Positions 51,807 through 60,732 of a DNA stretch of 64,000 bases are shown here, in pieces. The position numbers and the translations under genes are program-made. Below the pieces are notes generated by a model. That model did no database searches. It saw only the letters and a list, made by a program, of their open reading frames with translations, and had not been told where the DNA came from. Positions within the stretch are counted from its first letter, which is position 1, and every line of letters starts with the position of its first letter. The stretch covers positions 1-64,000 of the forward strand of contig CAJTLW010000001.1 of assembly GCA_910577515.1 (NCBI GenBank), given 5' to 3'. Source of the stretch: an uncultured Vampirovibrio sp. (GTDB lineage Bacteria > Cyanobacteriota > Vampirovibrionia > Gastranaerophilales > Gastranaerophilaceae).

Positions 51807-54800
51807 TTATATTGCTGTTGCGTGCGGGATATTTCCGGGAATGTTGTTTGTTTCCTCTTGAATGTCAAGTTTTTTAAGCAATCTCAGCAGTTCATTTAAT
51901 ACTTCGCCGCTGAACTCACTCAAGAATACATTTTTTATGCTTGAATTTTCTTTTTTTAGAGCCTCATTTAAGGTCATAATATCATCTTTAGTCATTGAAC
52001 CATTTTGGAACATCTGATAAATAATTTTTTCATCCGTTCCGAGTCTATTGGTTGTTGCTGCCTTGAATGCCTGCAATTGAGCCTGATGCAATTTTTCCTC
52101 TGATACTTCTTCGCGCTGTGCATTTGAGGCGTAATTTTTTGCCATATTTAGATATCCAAGAAGTTCGCTTTCACCGCTTATGAATGAAAAATCGCCTTTA
52201 ATTGCATCTTCAAGTGAACTGTCAAACAGTCTTTCGTATTCATTTATGACATCAACTAAATCTTGACCTATTGTATTTCTCAATATGTTTCTTACAACAG
52301 CTTCATCGGTGCCTGCACGATCCATTGCAGCATGTAGTGCTTGCGCCCTAGCTGTTGCGATATCTGCACGAATTTGTGCTTCACTTCTTTCTTGGGTATT
52401 ATTTGTGTCAATTTCTATTTTTGGTTTTGGTTGTGTGCCTTCAAGGGTTTCTATTCTTTGAATTAAAGATTTTTGGGTTTCAAAACTTGTTTCATTTATT
52501 ACGGTTGTTTTTACATTAACTTTTTGGGATTTGCAATATTCAAGGAACGATTTCAATTCAGTATCATTCATGTTTTGGAACATATCGAATAGTACCCGTT
52601 CATCAGTTCCGAGTCTATTAGTTGTTGCTGCTTTAAATGCCTGCAATTGAGCTGCATGAACTTTTTCCAAAGTAATTTCTTCCTGTGGTGCGCTTGTGGC
52701 GTAATTTTTTGCCATATTTAAGTATGCAAGCAGTTCACTTTCACCGCTAATCCAGCTGAAGTCGCCCTTAATTGCATCTTCAAGTGATGTGTTGTACATT
52801 TTTTCATATTCATCCATAACATTAACGAGGTCTTGCCCGACTGTATTTTTCAAAATGTCTCTTACAACCTCTTCATCGGTGCCTGCACGATCCATTGCAG
52901 CATGGAGTGCTTGCGCCCTAGCTGTTGCGATATCTGAGCGCATTTCAGCAATTTCATCAGTTTGAGTGCCTGTATCATCATTTGACCCTATTCCTGCAAG
53001 TTTATCTTGAAGTTCCTGTGGTAACAATTCAGTTTTCCCGGTTGCTTCAACAGGATTGCCTTGTTCATCAAATATTACAGTGCAAGCGTCGCTAGGTGCG
53101 CCCGTGAATTGGTCATAACCTGTTATTGTTATAGATTTTGCAGTTTCGCCATCATCTTGATATTCGGTTTCTGTTTCTTGCAGCAAATCGCCGCTTGAAT
53201 TGTCATATAACCATTCTGCTTTTTTTGCTAATGTATCGCCTTGCCATTCTGTTTGTGATAGTTGTTTTTCGCCGCCTTCTGTATATTCGCTTTGTATCCT
53301 TGAAACTTCATTGCCGTTTGCATTATATTCTGTAACTGTTTTTTTAGTTCCGTCTGCTTTTGTTGCTGTTTCTATATGTGAACCATCGGTGCGAATTTCG
53401 TATTCGCACTTACCAACCATTACATCATTTTCGTAATAGGTTGTAATTTTTGGTGATCCGTTTTTGTAATCAGTTATGTTTACATTTTTAACGTTTTCAT
53501 TTTCATTTTTGATAGTTTTGCTGGTTGTCATTCCAAATTTGTCAAATGTTGTACTAACTTCTGAATTTGCATATTCACCACTTGTATATTCAGTGTTTTC
53601 AACCCAGCTGCCATCTTCTGCGTATGCTATGTGACCTGTTCCGGTTACATTGCCTTCTGCATCAAAATGAGTTATGTCACCGATTTTAATGCCATTTTCA
53701 TATTTAAATACCGTACTTGTTGTTGTTCCATCAGTATTTTGGGTATTTTGTTTTATTGCATTGTTATTTTCATTGTATATTATTTGTTCAATTTGACCGC
53801 TTTGCGTCCGGGTTCTTGTTTCAATTAGTGTATTGTCTTCACCTGCCGTAATTGAACTTTCCCACATAAGCTCATCATCTTTATATTGTTTTTTGCCTAC
53901 AATATTTCCGTCTGCATCAACATAGGTATCTATTTTAATACCGTCTTCTTCGAATGTTTCGGTTTTACTTTTATCTACTGTTGCGCCCTCAGGAATCTTT
54001 CCTGCAGCATTAAGTGGTTCCGGAGTCGCAGTTCCTCCATCGGATGGTGTTCCGGATTCTTGCACAGGCTCTTCATCTTGTTGGACATCGCTTGCTTGAC
54101 TTGCTGTTTTATTTTCAAGCCCCGGCAGGGTTATTTCATCATCAATATATAAAACCGCACTGTGTCTCCCGGTGCCGCCAACTGTAGCTCTTGCCCCATT
54201 GCCGTTTTCATCACCATATATGTGCTGGTTTGCATTCATAATTTCTGTTTCTTTATTGCGCCATTCTTCAGAATATGGTGTGATATCAGGGTAGTAATTT
54301 CTCATTATATGGTCAAGACAGTCATTTGCGTATTTATTTCCGTCTGAAGCTGTGCTTCCCCACTTTTGAACGGTTGCTTTAAATGCGGCAGCATCACTTT
54401 TATCGTCCGTTTCGCCGTTTCTATCGACAGCTTGTGCTTGTTTGTTTTCTTCAGTAGCATCTGTTTCATCAGTTTCGCCGGTGTCGTCTGTTTCTTGTAC
54501 GACGTCATCTTCTGTCTCATTAAGCCCAAGAGCATCTTTTGATGCCATGGTTACACTATTTAAGATGTCTGCAATGCGGGTTTCGACATCGTATATGTCG
54601 CTTAAATTGTCGGTATTATCGTCAATAAAACTTCTTATTTCTTCATTTGTTATTTCATCGTTGCCGTCTATATTAATGGCAACAATGATTTGTTCTGCTT
54701 CGTCGCGATTTAAACCGTCTTTTATGTTAAAATTTTCCAGAGTTTTGTTAAGTTTTTCGGCTCCTTTTTCGCCAAGAACGTCTTTTGCGCTATCAATGTT

Positions 54801-54857
54801 AAAATCTTCAGGTAAATCTCTGAAGTTAATTCCGCTAATGTTAATGTTGTCGCTCAT
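51807..54857 (-). CDS. Large modular protein with annexin-like repeats
   Basis: A 1016-aa protein. Order of segments: an EF-hand-like loop (NIDGNDEITNEE, about 53-66), an acidic linker, a LysM-like segment near 160-245 (NYYPDITPYSEEW, IMNANQHIYG), and YD-type antiparallel repeats about 300-620. Four annexin-like repeats follow near 646, 729, 832 and 915. Repeats 1 and 3 read AGTDE..V..IL..T.GQDLV then SLEDAIKGDFS.ISGESEL; repeats 2 and 4 have LGTDE. GTDE with an acidic residue about 40 positions later is the type II calcium site of annexins, which bind acidic phospholipid. No signal peptide is seen. AAAGGAG precedes the ATG. Confidence 0.7.
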   Translation of the reverse strand: MSDNINISGINFRDLPEDFNIDSAKDVLGEKGAEKLNKTLENFNIKDGLNRDEAEQIIVAINIDGNDEITNEEIRSFIDDNTDNLSDIYDVETRIADILNSVTMASKDALGLNETEDDVVQETDDTGETDETDATEENKQAQAVDRNGETDDKSDAAAFKATVQKWGSTASDGNKYANDCLDHIMRNYYPDITPYSEEWRNKETEIMNANQHIYGDENGNGARATVGGTGRHSAVLYIDDEITLPGLENKTASQASDVQQDEEPVQESGTPSDGGTATPEPLNAAGKIPEGATVDKSKTETFEEDGIKIDTYVDADGNIVGKKQYKDDELMWESSITAGEDNTLIETRTRTQSGQIEQIIYNENNNAIKQNTQNTDGTTTSTVFKYENGIKIGDITHFDAEGNVTGTGHIAYAEDGSWVENTEYTSGEYANSEVSTTFDKFGMTTSKTIKNENENVKNVNITDYKNGSPKITTYYENDVMVGKCEYEIRTDGSHIETATKADGTKKTVTEYNANGNEVSRIQSEYTEGGEKQLSQTEWQGDTLAKKAEWLYDNSSGDLLQETETEYQDDGETAKSITITGYDQFTGAPSDACTVIFDEQGNPVEATGKTELLPQELQDKLAGIGSNDDTGTQTDEIAEMRSDIATARAQALHAAMDRAGTDEEVVRDILKNTVGQDLVNVMDEYEKMYNTSLEDAIKGDFSWISGESELLAYLNMAKNYATSAPQEEITLEKVHAAQLQAFKAATTNRLGTDERVLFDMFQNMNDTELKSFLEYCKSQKVNVKTTVINETSFETQKSLIQRIETLEGTQPKPKIEIDTNNTQERSEAQIRADIATARAQALHAAMDRAGTDEAVVRNILRNTIGQDLVDVINEYERLFDSSLEDAIKGDFSFISGESELLGYLNMAKNYASNAQREEVSEEKLHQAQLQAFKAATTNRLGTDEKIIYQMFQNGSMTKDDIMTLNEALKKENSSIKNVFLSEFSGEVLNELLRLLKKLDIQEETNNIPGNIPHATAI

Positions 54858-54883
54858 TTGCCGCTCCTTTATAATTTTTTTTA

Positions 54884-55246
54884 TTAATTTTGTTTTTCAA
54901 GTAAGTCGTTAATAAATTGACTTACTTCTTCTTTAATGTCATCCTGGTTTTGATTATTTTGCCCTTGTTCTTCGTTATGGCTATGTTCTGTACCATTTAT
55001 ATTATTTGTTTTGTCATCTTCATTGAAATTGAAATCAGTTGAGCTAAAATCAGCAGTGTCATCAACCATATCAGACATATCCACAAAATCATCTTCATTG
55101 CTTTTTGGAAGAGAGTCTATTCCCTGAGCTTCATCAGGTTTTTGCGGTGATTTTTTTTCATCAATTTTTGAAGGCGAATTTATGCCTTCTGTTTCACCTA
55201 AGCCCTGTTTAAAATAAAGATTATCGAATGGATTTATCCGGTTCAT
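54884..55246 (-). CDS. Small acidic protein of unknown function
   Basis: A 120-aa, strongly acidic, Asp/Asn/Gln-rich and probably disordered protein (FVDMSDMVDDTADFSSTDF; HNEEQGQNNQNQ) with a short C-terminal helix (EVSQFINDLLEKQN). It lies 26 bases upstream of the annexin-like gene on the same strand and may be a small partner or secretion chaperone. The ribosome binding site is weak. Confidence 0.5.
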   Translation of the reverse strand: MNRINPFDNLYFKQGLGETEGINSPSKIDEKKSPQKPDEAQGIDSLPKSNEDDFVDMSDMVDDTADFSSTDFNFNEDDKTNNINGTEHSHNEEQGQNNQNQDDIKEEVSQFINDLLEKQN

Positions 55247-55343
55247 TTATACAGTTTTTCCTTATTTTTCCACAATTATTTTATCGGTATATTTTCTTCT
55301 TTCCTTAAATAAAATCAAAATTTTGTTTACAAATATTTACAAT

Positions 55344-55377
55344 AAAAAACAGGGTATTTTTGATACCCTGTTTTTTC
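55344..55377 (-). terminator. Terminator after the Asp-repeat gene
   Basis: AAAAAACAGGGTAT and ATACCCTGTTTTTT form a 14-bp stem with a 5-base loop just beyond the stop at 55384. Confidence 0.9.
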
Positions 55378-55383
55378 TATATT

Positions 55384-58300
55384 CTATTTTTCTTCATCTT
55401 TGAAAAGGTCTGAAAAACTTCTGCTATCTGAATGGATTTGGCCATCGCCGGCATTTTCATTTGATGTGTTGTCATTAACATTATTTCCGACATCGGTGCC
55501 AATACTTGAGCCATCACCAAGCTGGCCGGTACCGCCACTGCCTCCGCCGCCTATGCCGCCGCCATCGTCACCTGGCCCGTCATCATCACCATTATCTGTA
55601 TCGGTGTCGGTGTCAGTATCAGTATCTATGTCTGTATCAGAGTCAGTGTCTGTATCGCCTGCAGGTTTGCCTACACTGGGGGTATCCTTATTTGCATCAC
55701 CTATTTGTATTGGGTCATCATTATAACCATCGCCATAGGAGTCATCCCCAGGTGTATCGTTATCAGTATCTGTATCGATGTCAGTGTCAGTATCTGTATC
55801 GGTATCGGTATCGGTGTCAGAGTCGGTATCTGTATCGCCTGCAGGTTTGCCATCAGGTTCGCCGCCGTCACCTATTCCGTTTTCTGGCGCCCCATCATCT
55901 CCGGGTTTGTCATCACCGCAGTCGTTATCAGTATCTGTATCAGTATCTGTATCAGTATCTGTATCGATATCCGTATCAGAGTCCGTATCCGTGTCAGTAT
56001 CAGTATCTATGTCGGTATCAGTATCGCTGTCTGAGTCTGTATCGCCTGGTAGCGGGATTTCCGGATTGCCTGGTCTTGTATCAGTATCAGTATCTGTATC
56101 AGTATCTGTGTCTGTATCTGTATCTGTATCTGTATCTGTGTCAGTATCGGAATCAGTATCTGTGTCTGTATCGCTGTCGGTGTCTGTATCTGTGTCAGTA
56201 TCGGTATCGCTATCCGAGTCACTGTCAGAATCGCTATCAGAGTCAGAATCACTGTCACTGTCAGAATCAGTATCGGTATCACTGTCAGAATCAGTATCAG
56301 TGTCAGTGTCAGAATCGGTATCAGTATCAGTGTCAGAATCGGTATCAGTATCAGTGTCGATATCCGTATCTATGTCTGTATCGCTATCGCTATCCGTGTC
56401 AGCGTCGATGTTATCGCCAGGTTTGTCGTCCTTTTTCTCTACGATAGCCTTTGCTGTACCCATTCTTACATAAGTTTCGCTTGTTTTTAATTTAACTGCA
56501 CTGCCGTCTGCGTTTTTAAATTTGATATTCCCGCTTTCATCATAGAAATTGATGTCCTGAGCTGTTTCGAGGTTAACCTTTCCGTATTTTTCAAGGAAGT
56601 TTTCAAGCGTGCCTTCGGCATTTGAACCTTCCGCTTTGCCTAATTTTTTAATAAGGTCATTTCTAACCTGAGCTGCAGCATCCTGTTGACTCATACCTTC
56701 GGCTTTTAGTGCTTCAATTTTGCCATTGATTGTGAAATTAGGGTCATCCATTGCTTTTGCAAGTGCTTTTTCATCTATATCATAAGCACCGAACAATTCA
56801 AGTTTACCGTTGATTTCTTGGGATGCAGCAAAGATTTCAGGATTGTCTTTGATATTGTTTAACATATAAGCATCTGCTAAGGCTTGAGATGCCTGGTCTG
56901 TAATATTGAATGAATTTGGCATTTGAAGAACATCGCCGGGGTGAAGTATTACATCTTTTCTTGCATCTGCAGTGATGTTTTCAGCATTTGTCCTGGCGCC
57001 TTCAACTGTACCATCATCTTTTACAGTGCCGTAGATTTCAGGATTTGCATCCATAATTTCTATTACTTTTTCATTCCATTCTTCACTGTTTACTTTAATA
57101 TCGGGATAATTCTTTTGTATTAATTGATATAAACTATCCCCATTTTTCACGGTAACTTCTTTGTCGCCTTTTAATGCTTCCCCTGTTCTTGGGTCATAAG
57201 AATATTTTAAGATATCGGATAGATTTGTAACAGCATTTGGATCATCTGCATTAAGCTTTTCATTAAGTGGGATTTCACTTAGCACTTCGCCGCTTTCAGG
57301 TGACATTGCTGATAATTGTAAAATTTCTTTCCCTGCAGTATAATTGTATCTGCCATTTTCGTATTTGATGCCGTTCACAAGTATGTTATCGGGTAATTGT
57401 AAACTGCTTACGTCTTCAGAGGTCATTTTCAATAATGCTTCTGCCCTTTGATTGTCATTTAAGCTGCTTGGATTTTCAAATAAAGCTGCATTTTCAGGGC
57501 TATTTGCAATTTGGAATACAATTGCATCAAATGCACTTTTATCTTTAACATTGCCATTTTTATCCAGCTCAAGACCATACTCTGCTGCTATTGCATTTTG
57601 AACGCTTGTGTGTTTGCCTTTCATAGCATCTGCAAGTTTTGCTTCAAATTCTTCAAGTTTATCATCTGCAAGAATGTTGGGAAATGGTGAATGTCCATCT
57701 GTATCGCCATGTAACGGGCTGCCTTTATATTTTTCAGGAATGCCGCCCATTTCTTCAAAGACTTGTTGAATTGCATCTTGTTTAGCAGCATCATATTCTT
57801 CTTGTGAAAGAATTTGTACTGTGCCGTTTTCGGTTGAGAATTGTTGCTGTTCAACTTTTGTATTTAATATTTTATTGCTTGAGCCTGGCATTGGAAGTTT
57901 TACTTCAGGTACGGTTACTTCCAATTTTTCTGGTTGTTTGCCGGTTTCTGGTATTTTAACTAAATTTAAATCCTTAATTGCATCATATTTATTATTTAAA
58001 TCATCTAAACTTTCGATTTGTGCGTTTGGATTTTTTGTATTGTATGCTTCAACCAGTCTGTTTGCAAGAGCTTCATTGTTTTGAAGATATTCATCTATAA
58101 TGTTATGTGCATAAGTATCTTCAATTGATTCAAATTTGAATGTAGGATTACCTTTAGTTTTGTCTTCTGTTACATTGCCTTCCGCATCTCTGTATACAAT
58201 ATTGCCTTTGTTATCGGTTTCGTAGAATTGCGGAAAATCTTTAACGCTAAAAATTGCATCAAAATCATAAGCATCCTGAATTAAATCTTGAATAGTTGTT

Positions 58301-58803
58301 TGTGCAGATTTATTTGTTTCATCAAAAACTACACTTTGTGTGCCTTTATCTTTAGCAGGAGCCAATGTTTTTGTATTTGCATCGGTTGTGTAAATATCTG
58401 TAACTGCTTTGTAGTCTTCATTTACAGAAGTTGTTTTATGTGCATCTTTAAAACTATCTGCAATGTTGCTTATAACGGTTTGCATATTTTTTGTGGCCGC
58501 TTCAAGCGCTTCATCCTTTACGCCGCGGTCTTTAAGAAATTTTTGAATTTCTTTATCATTGATGTCAAAATCATCAAGGCCTGTAATGCCTTCATCTTCA
58601 AATTCCATCATGATAAGATCAGCTTCTTCATTGCTTACTTTGCCGTCTTTAAAGATGTCCGCCATCTTTTTACCCTCTGCAGAGCCGTCAAATGCGGTCT
58701 TAAGCCCGTCAGCTGCTTTTTTTGTTTCATCATTTTCGGGAATATTTTTGTCATTGCCAAAATTCCATTCCCCCGTGATTTTGATGTTAAAATCGTTGCT
58801 CAT
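55384..58803 (-). CDS. Large protein with LysM-like domain and Asp-Ser/Thr repeats
   Basis: A 1139-aa acidic protein. The N-terminus (MSNDFNIKITGEW) and an EF-hand-like stretch (FKDGKVSNEEADLI, DINDKEIQKFL) resemble the start of the annexin-like protein. A LysM-like domain near 548-626 has VKNGDSLYQLIQKNYPDI, EIMDANPEIYG and LHPGDVLQMPN. From about 803 to 1071 the chain is mostly Asp-Thr and Asp-Ser dipeptides in three blocks separated by Gly/Pro-rich links. It ends Gly-rich, without LPXTG. Such Sdr-like stalks bind calcium and extend surface domains. No signal peptide is seen, so the export route is unknown. AAAGGAG precedes the ATG. Confidence 0.7.
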   Translation of the reverse strand: MSNDFNIKITGEWNFGNDKNIPENDETKKAADGLKTAFDGSAEGKKMADIFKDGKVSNEEADLIMMEFEDEGITGLDDFDINDKEIQKFLKDRGVKDEALEAATKNMQTVISNIADSFKDAHKTTSVNEDYKAVTDIYTTDANTKTLAPAKDKGTQSVVFDETNKSAQTTIQDLIQDAYDFDAIFSVKDFPQFYETDNKGNIVYRDAEGNVTEDKTKGNPTFKFESIEDTYAHNIIDEYLQNNEALANRLVEAYNTKNPNAQIESLDDLNNKYDAIKDLNLVKIPETGKQPEKLEVTVPEVKLPMPGSSNKILNTKVEQQQFSTENGTVQILSQEEYDAAKQDAIQQVFEEMGGIPEKYKGSPLHGDTDGHSPFPNILADDKLEEFEAKLADAMKGKHTSVQNAIAAEYGLELDKNGNVKDKSAFDAIVFQIANSPENAALFENPSSLNDNQRAEALLKMTSEDVSSLQLPDNILVNGIKYENGRYNYTAGKEILQLSAMSPESGEVLSEIPLNEKLNADDPNAVTNLSDILKYSYDPRTGEALKGDKEVTVKNGDSLYQLIQKNYPDIKVNSEEWNEKVIEIMDANPEIYGTVKDDGTVEGARTNAENITADARKDVILHPGDVLQMPNSFNITDQASQALADAYMLNNIKDNPEIFAASQEINGKLELFGAYDIDEKALAKAMDDPNFTINGKIEALKAEGMSQQDAAAQVRNDLIKKLGKAEGSNAEGTLENFLEKYGKVNLETAQDINFYDESGNIKFKNADGSAVKLKTSETYVRMGTAKAIVEKKDDKPGDNIDADTDSDSDTDIDTDIDTDTDTDSDTDTDTDSDTDTDTDSDSDTDTDSDSDSDSDSDSDSDSDSDSDTDTDTDTDTDSDTDTDTDSDTDTDTDTDTDTDTDTDTDTDTDTRPGNPEIPLPGDTDSDSDTDTDIDTDTDTDTDSDTDIDTDTDTDTDTDTDNDCGDDKPGDDGAPENGIGDGGEPDGKPAGDTDTDSDTDTDTDTDTDTDIDTDTDNDTPGDDSYGDGYNDDPIQIGDANKDTPSVGKPAGDTDTDSDTDIDTDTDTDTDTDNGDDDGPGDDGGGIGGGGSGGTGQLGDGSSIGTDVGNNVNDNTSNENAGDGQIHSDSRSFSDLFKDEEK
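55590..56400 (-). repeat. Low-complexity Asp-Ser/Thr coding repeat
   Basis: On the minus strand, hexamer-type repeats (GATACAGATACTGAC-like) encode alternating Asp with Ser or Thr. The longest block is 56090-56400. Codon use within the repeat varies, so it is not a perfect microsatellite, but length change by slippage or recombination is likely. The long plus-strand frames over it are shadows. Confidence 0.9.
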
Positions 58804-59034
58804 TTTTGCTCCTTTATGCTGTCAATTTTTATCAAAAAATATGCGGTTACATACTTGTTCCACACACCTTTATTTTACATATTTTGTTTATCGTGTCTAA
58901 TGACTTCTATCTTGAGTTTTTTTGCTATTATTTTTACAAATGTTTACATTTCTAAAATTTAATTTCTTGTTTTATCTTTAATTTTGTTATACATTTAGGG
59001 ATGATATGTCATTTAATTTTAGGAGTTAAATTCT

Positions 59035-59991
59035 ATGGAAAGAAAATTAGTTAGCACGCAAGAAATGTTTAAAAAAGCTCTTGCAGGGAAGTATGCAATC
59101 GGTGCATATAACGTAAACAACATGGAAATTCTTCAGGCAATTGCAGAAGCTGCTGAAGAAACAAGATCGCCGATTATTTTGCAAGTTTCAGCAGGAGCTA
59201 GAAAATATGCTAATCAAACATATTTAATTAAATTGGTTGAAGCAGCTTTAGCTACAACAACTGTTCCTATTGCACTTCACTTGGATCATGGTGCTGATTT
59301 TGAAATTTGTAAAGCTTGTGTTGATGGCGGTTTTTCTTCAGTTATGATTGACGGCAGCAGATTCCCGCTAGAAGAAAACATTGCTTTAACTAAACAAGTT
59401 GTTGAATATGCACACGCTAAAGGTGTTTCTGTTGAAGCAGAACTTGGTAAATTGGCTGGTGTTGAAGACGATGTTAAAGTTGATGCAAAACATGCTACAT
59501 ATACAGACCCTGAAGAAGCTGCAAGATTTGTTAAAGAAACAGGATGTGACTCTTTAGCTATTGCAATTGGTACTTCTCATGGTGCATACAAATTTAAAGG
59601 TGAAGCTAAACTTGATTTTGAAAGATTGGCTGAAATTAAAAAAGCAGTTAATGAAGCTGTTGGTTATGATTTCCCTATCGTTCTTCACGGTTCTTCTTCA
59701 GTTCCAAAAGAATTCGTTGCTAAATGTAATAAATTTGGCGGAAATCTTCCTGACGCTCAAGGTGTTCCTGAAGATATGCTTAACTATGCTTCTAAAAACG
59801 GTGTTGCAAAAATCAATATTGATACCGATTTAAGATTAGCTATGACATCTACAATCAGAGAATTCTTTGTTGAACATCCTGAAAAATTTGACCCCAGAGA
59901 ATATATGGGTCCTGGCAGAACTGCTGTTAAAGAAATGGTTAAACATAAAATGGTTGATGTTCTTGGTACAGCAGGACATGCTGATGACTAA
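59035..59991 (+). CDS. fba: Class II fructose-bisphosphate aldolase
   Basis: A 318-aa class II (zinc) aldolase that splits fructose 1,6-bisphosphate in glycolysis or forms it in gluconeogenesis. Landmarks are IALHLDHGADFE near 80 (zinc His and catalytic Asp), SVEAELGKLAGVEDD near 135, AIAIGTSHGAY near 178, VLHGSSSVP near 218 and KINIDTDLR near 260. TTAGGAG precedes the ATG by 9 bases. It is followed directly by a terminator, so it is monocistronic. Confidence 0.95.
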   Translation: MERKLVSTQEMFKKALAGKYAIGAYNVNNMEILQAIAEAAEETRSPIILQVSAGARKYANQTYLIKLVEAALATTTVPIALHLDHGADFEICKACVDGGFSSVMIDGSRFPLEENIALTKQVVEYAHAKGVSVEAELGKLAGVEDDVKVDAKHATYTDPEEAARFVKETGCDSLAIAIGTSHGAYKFKGEAKLDFERLAEIKKAVNEAVGYDFPIVLHGSSSVPKEFVAKCNKFGGNLPDAQGVPEDMLNYASKNGVAKINIDTDLRLAMTSTIREFFVEHPEKFDPREYMGPGRTAVKEMVKHKMVDVLGTAGHADD

Positions 59992-60020
59992 TTTATTTTA
60001 GCCAAATAGTCTTAAAAAGT

Positions 60021-60048
60021 GAGCCTTCCTGAATTGGAGGCTCATTTT
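60021..60048 (+). terminator. Terminator after the aldolase gene
   Basis: GAGCCTTCC and GGAGGCTC pair around TGAATT with one bulged base, followed by a T run. Confidence 0.8.
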
Positions 60049-60184
60049 TAATTGTCAATATGTTCTTAATAAAATAAATAAAATTTTACGTTATGCAATA
60101 TTTTGAGATTTTCAAGAATACCTTGTGGTAAACTAAATTATGTGAAGGACAGAAATTAAGAGATGATTTTAAAGGGGAAGTTCA

Positions 60185-60691
60185 ATGAGTGAATACTTGA
60201 GCAAAGAAGAAATTAAACAATGGAGGAGTTCTCTGGAGAAAATTACACTTGAAGAGTATGCTAAAAGGCTTGGTAAAGTGCTAAAAGAAGAAAAGCAAAC
60301 CAGAGATATTATTGATATTGTTCTATCTGATGCCAAAAAGTCTGAAAGCGCTCTTGTTTATTCTTCTAAAATTGAAAGCCCCAAAGCAAAAGCAAGTATT
60401 TCAAGTGTCGCAAAAAAATCTGTTGAAATGCAAAATAATATGCCAAAGAGTTCTGTTTTGGATGTAAATAAAAAACAATTTGTATTCAAAAAGCCTTTAA
60501 CACAAAGAGAACAAATGGTTTTGGATTATTTTGTGGCTAATACTGATAAAATCGTTTATGCTAAAGATTTAGCAAAAGTTTTAGATTTACCTACAGATTA
60601 TGTTTATAAATATATTAAAAATTTAAGAACAAAAATTTCCGAAGATGTTCTTCAAAATGCAACCAAAGGCGGTTATAAATTAACTGTTTAA
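60185..60691 (+). CDS. Winged-helix DNA-binding protein of unknown function
   Basis: A 168-aa protein. The C-terminal 70 residues look like an OmpR/PhoB-type winged helix (PLTQREQMVLDYFVANTDKIVYAKDLAKVLDL, then VYKYIKNLRTKISE and GGYKLTV). There is no receiver domain; instead the first 95 residues are a helical region plus a Ser/Lys-rich linker. It lies 41 bases upstream of a histidine kinase on the same strand and may be an atypical transcription factor linked to it. GGGGAAG precedes the ATG. Confidence 0.7.
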   Translation: MSEYLSKEEIKQWRSSLEKITLEEYAKRLGKVLKEEKQTRDIIDIVLSDAKKSESALVYSSKIESPKAKASISSVAKKSVEMQNNMPKSSVLDVNKKQFVFKKPLTQREQMVLDYFVANTDKIVYAKDLAKVLDLPTDYVYKYIKNLRTKISEDVLQNATKGGYKLTV

Positions 60692-60732
60692 GTTTGCCAT
60701 GACTTTAAAATATACTTTATAATACCTATCAA

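Noticed and set aside
55400..56473. Several long plus-strand Ser-Val, Tyr-Gln and Ile-rich frames
   Set aside because: They are antisense readings of the Asp-Ser/Thr repeat and have repeat-driven composition only.
55384..58803. Sortase-anchored MSCRAMM adhesin
   Set aside because: No signal peptide, LPXTG or cell-wall spanning tail; only the dipeptide repeat is shared.
58288..58962. Plus-strand 224-aa Cys/Phe-rich frame
   Set aside because: Antisense to the start of the 1139-aa gene; no start signal and implausible composition.
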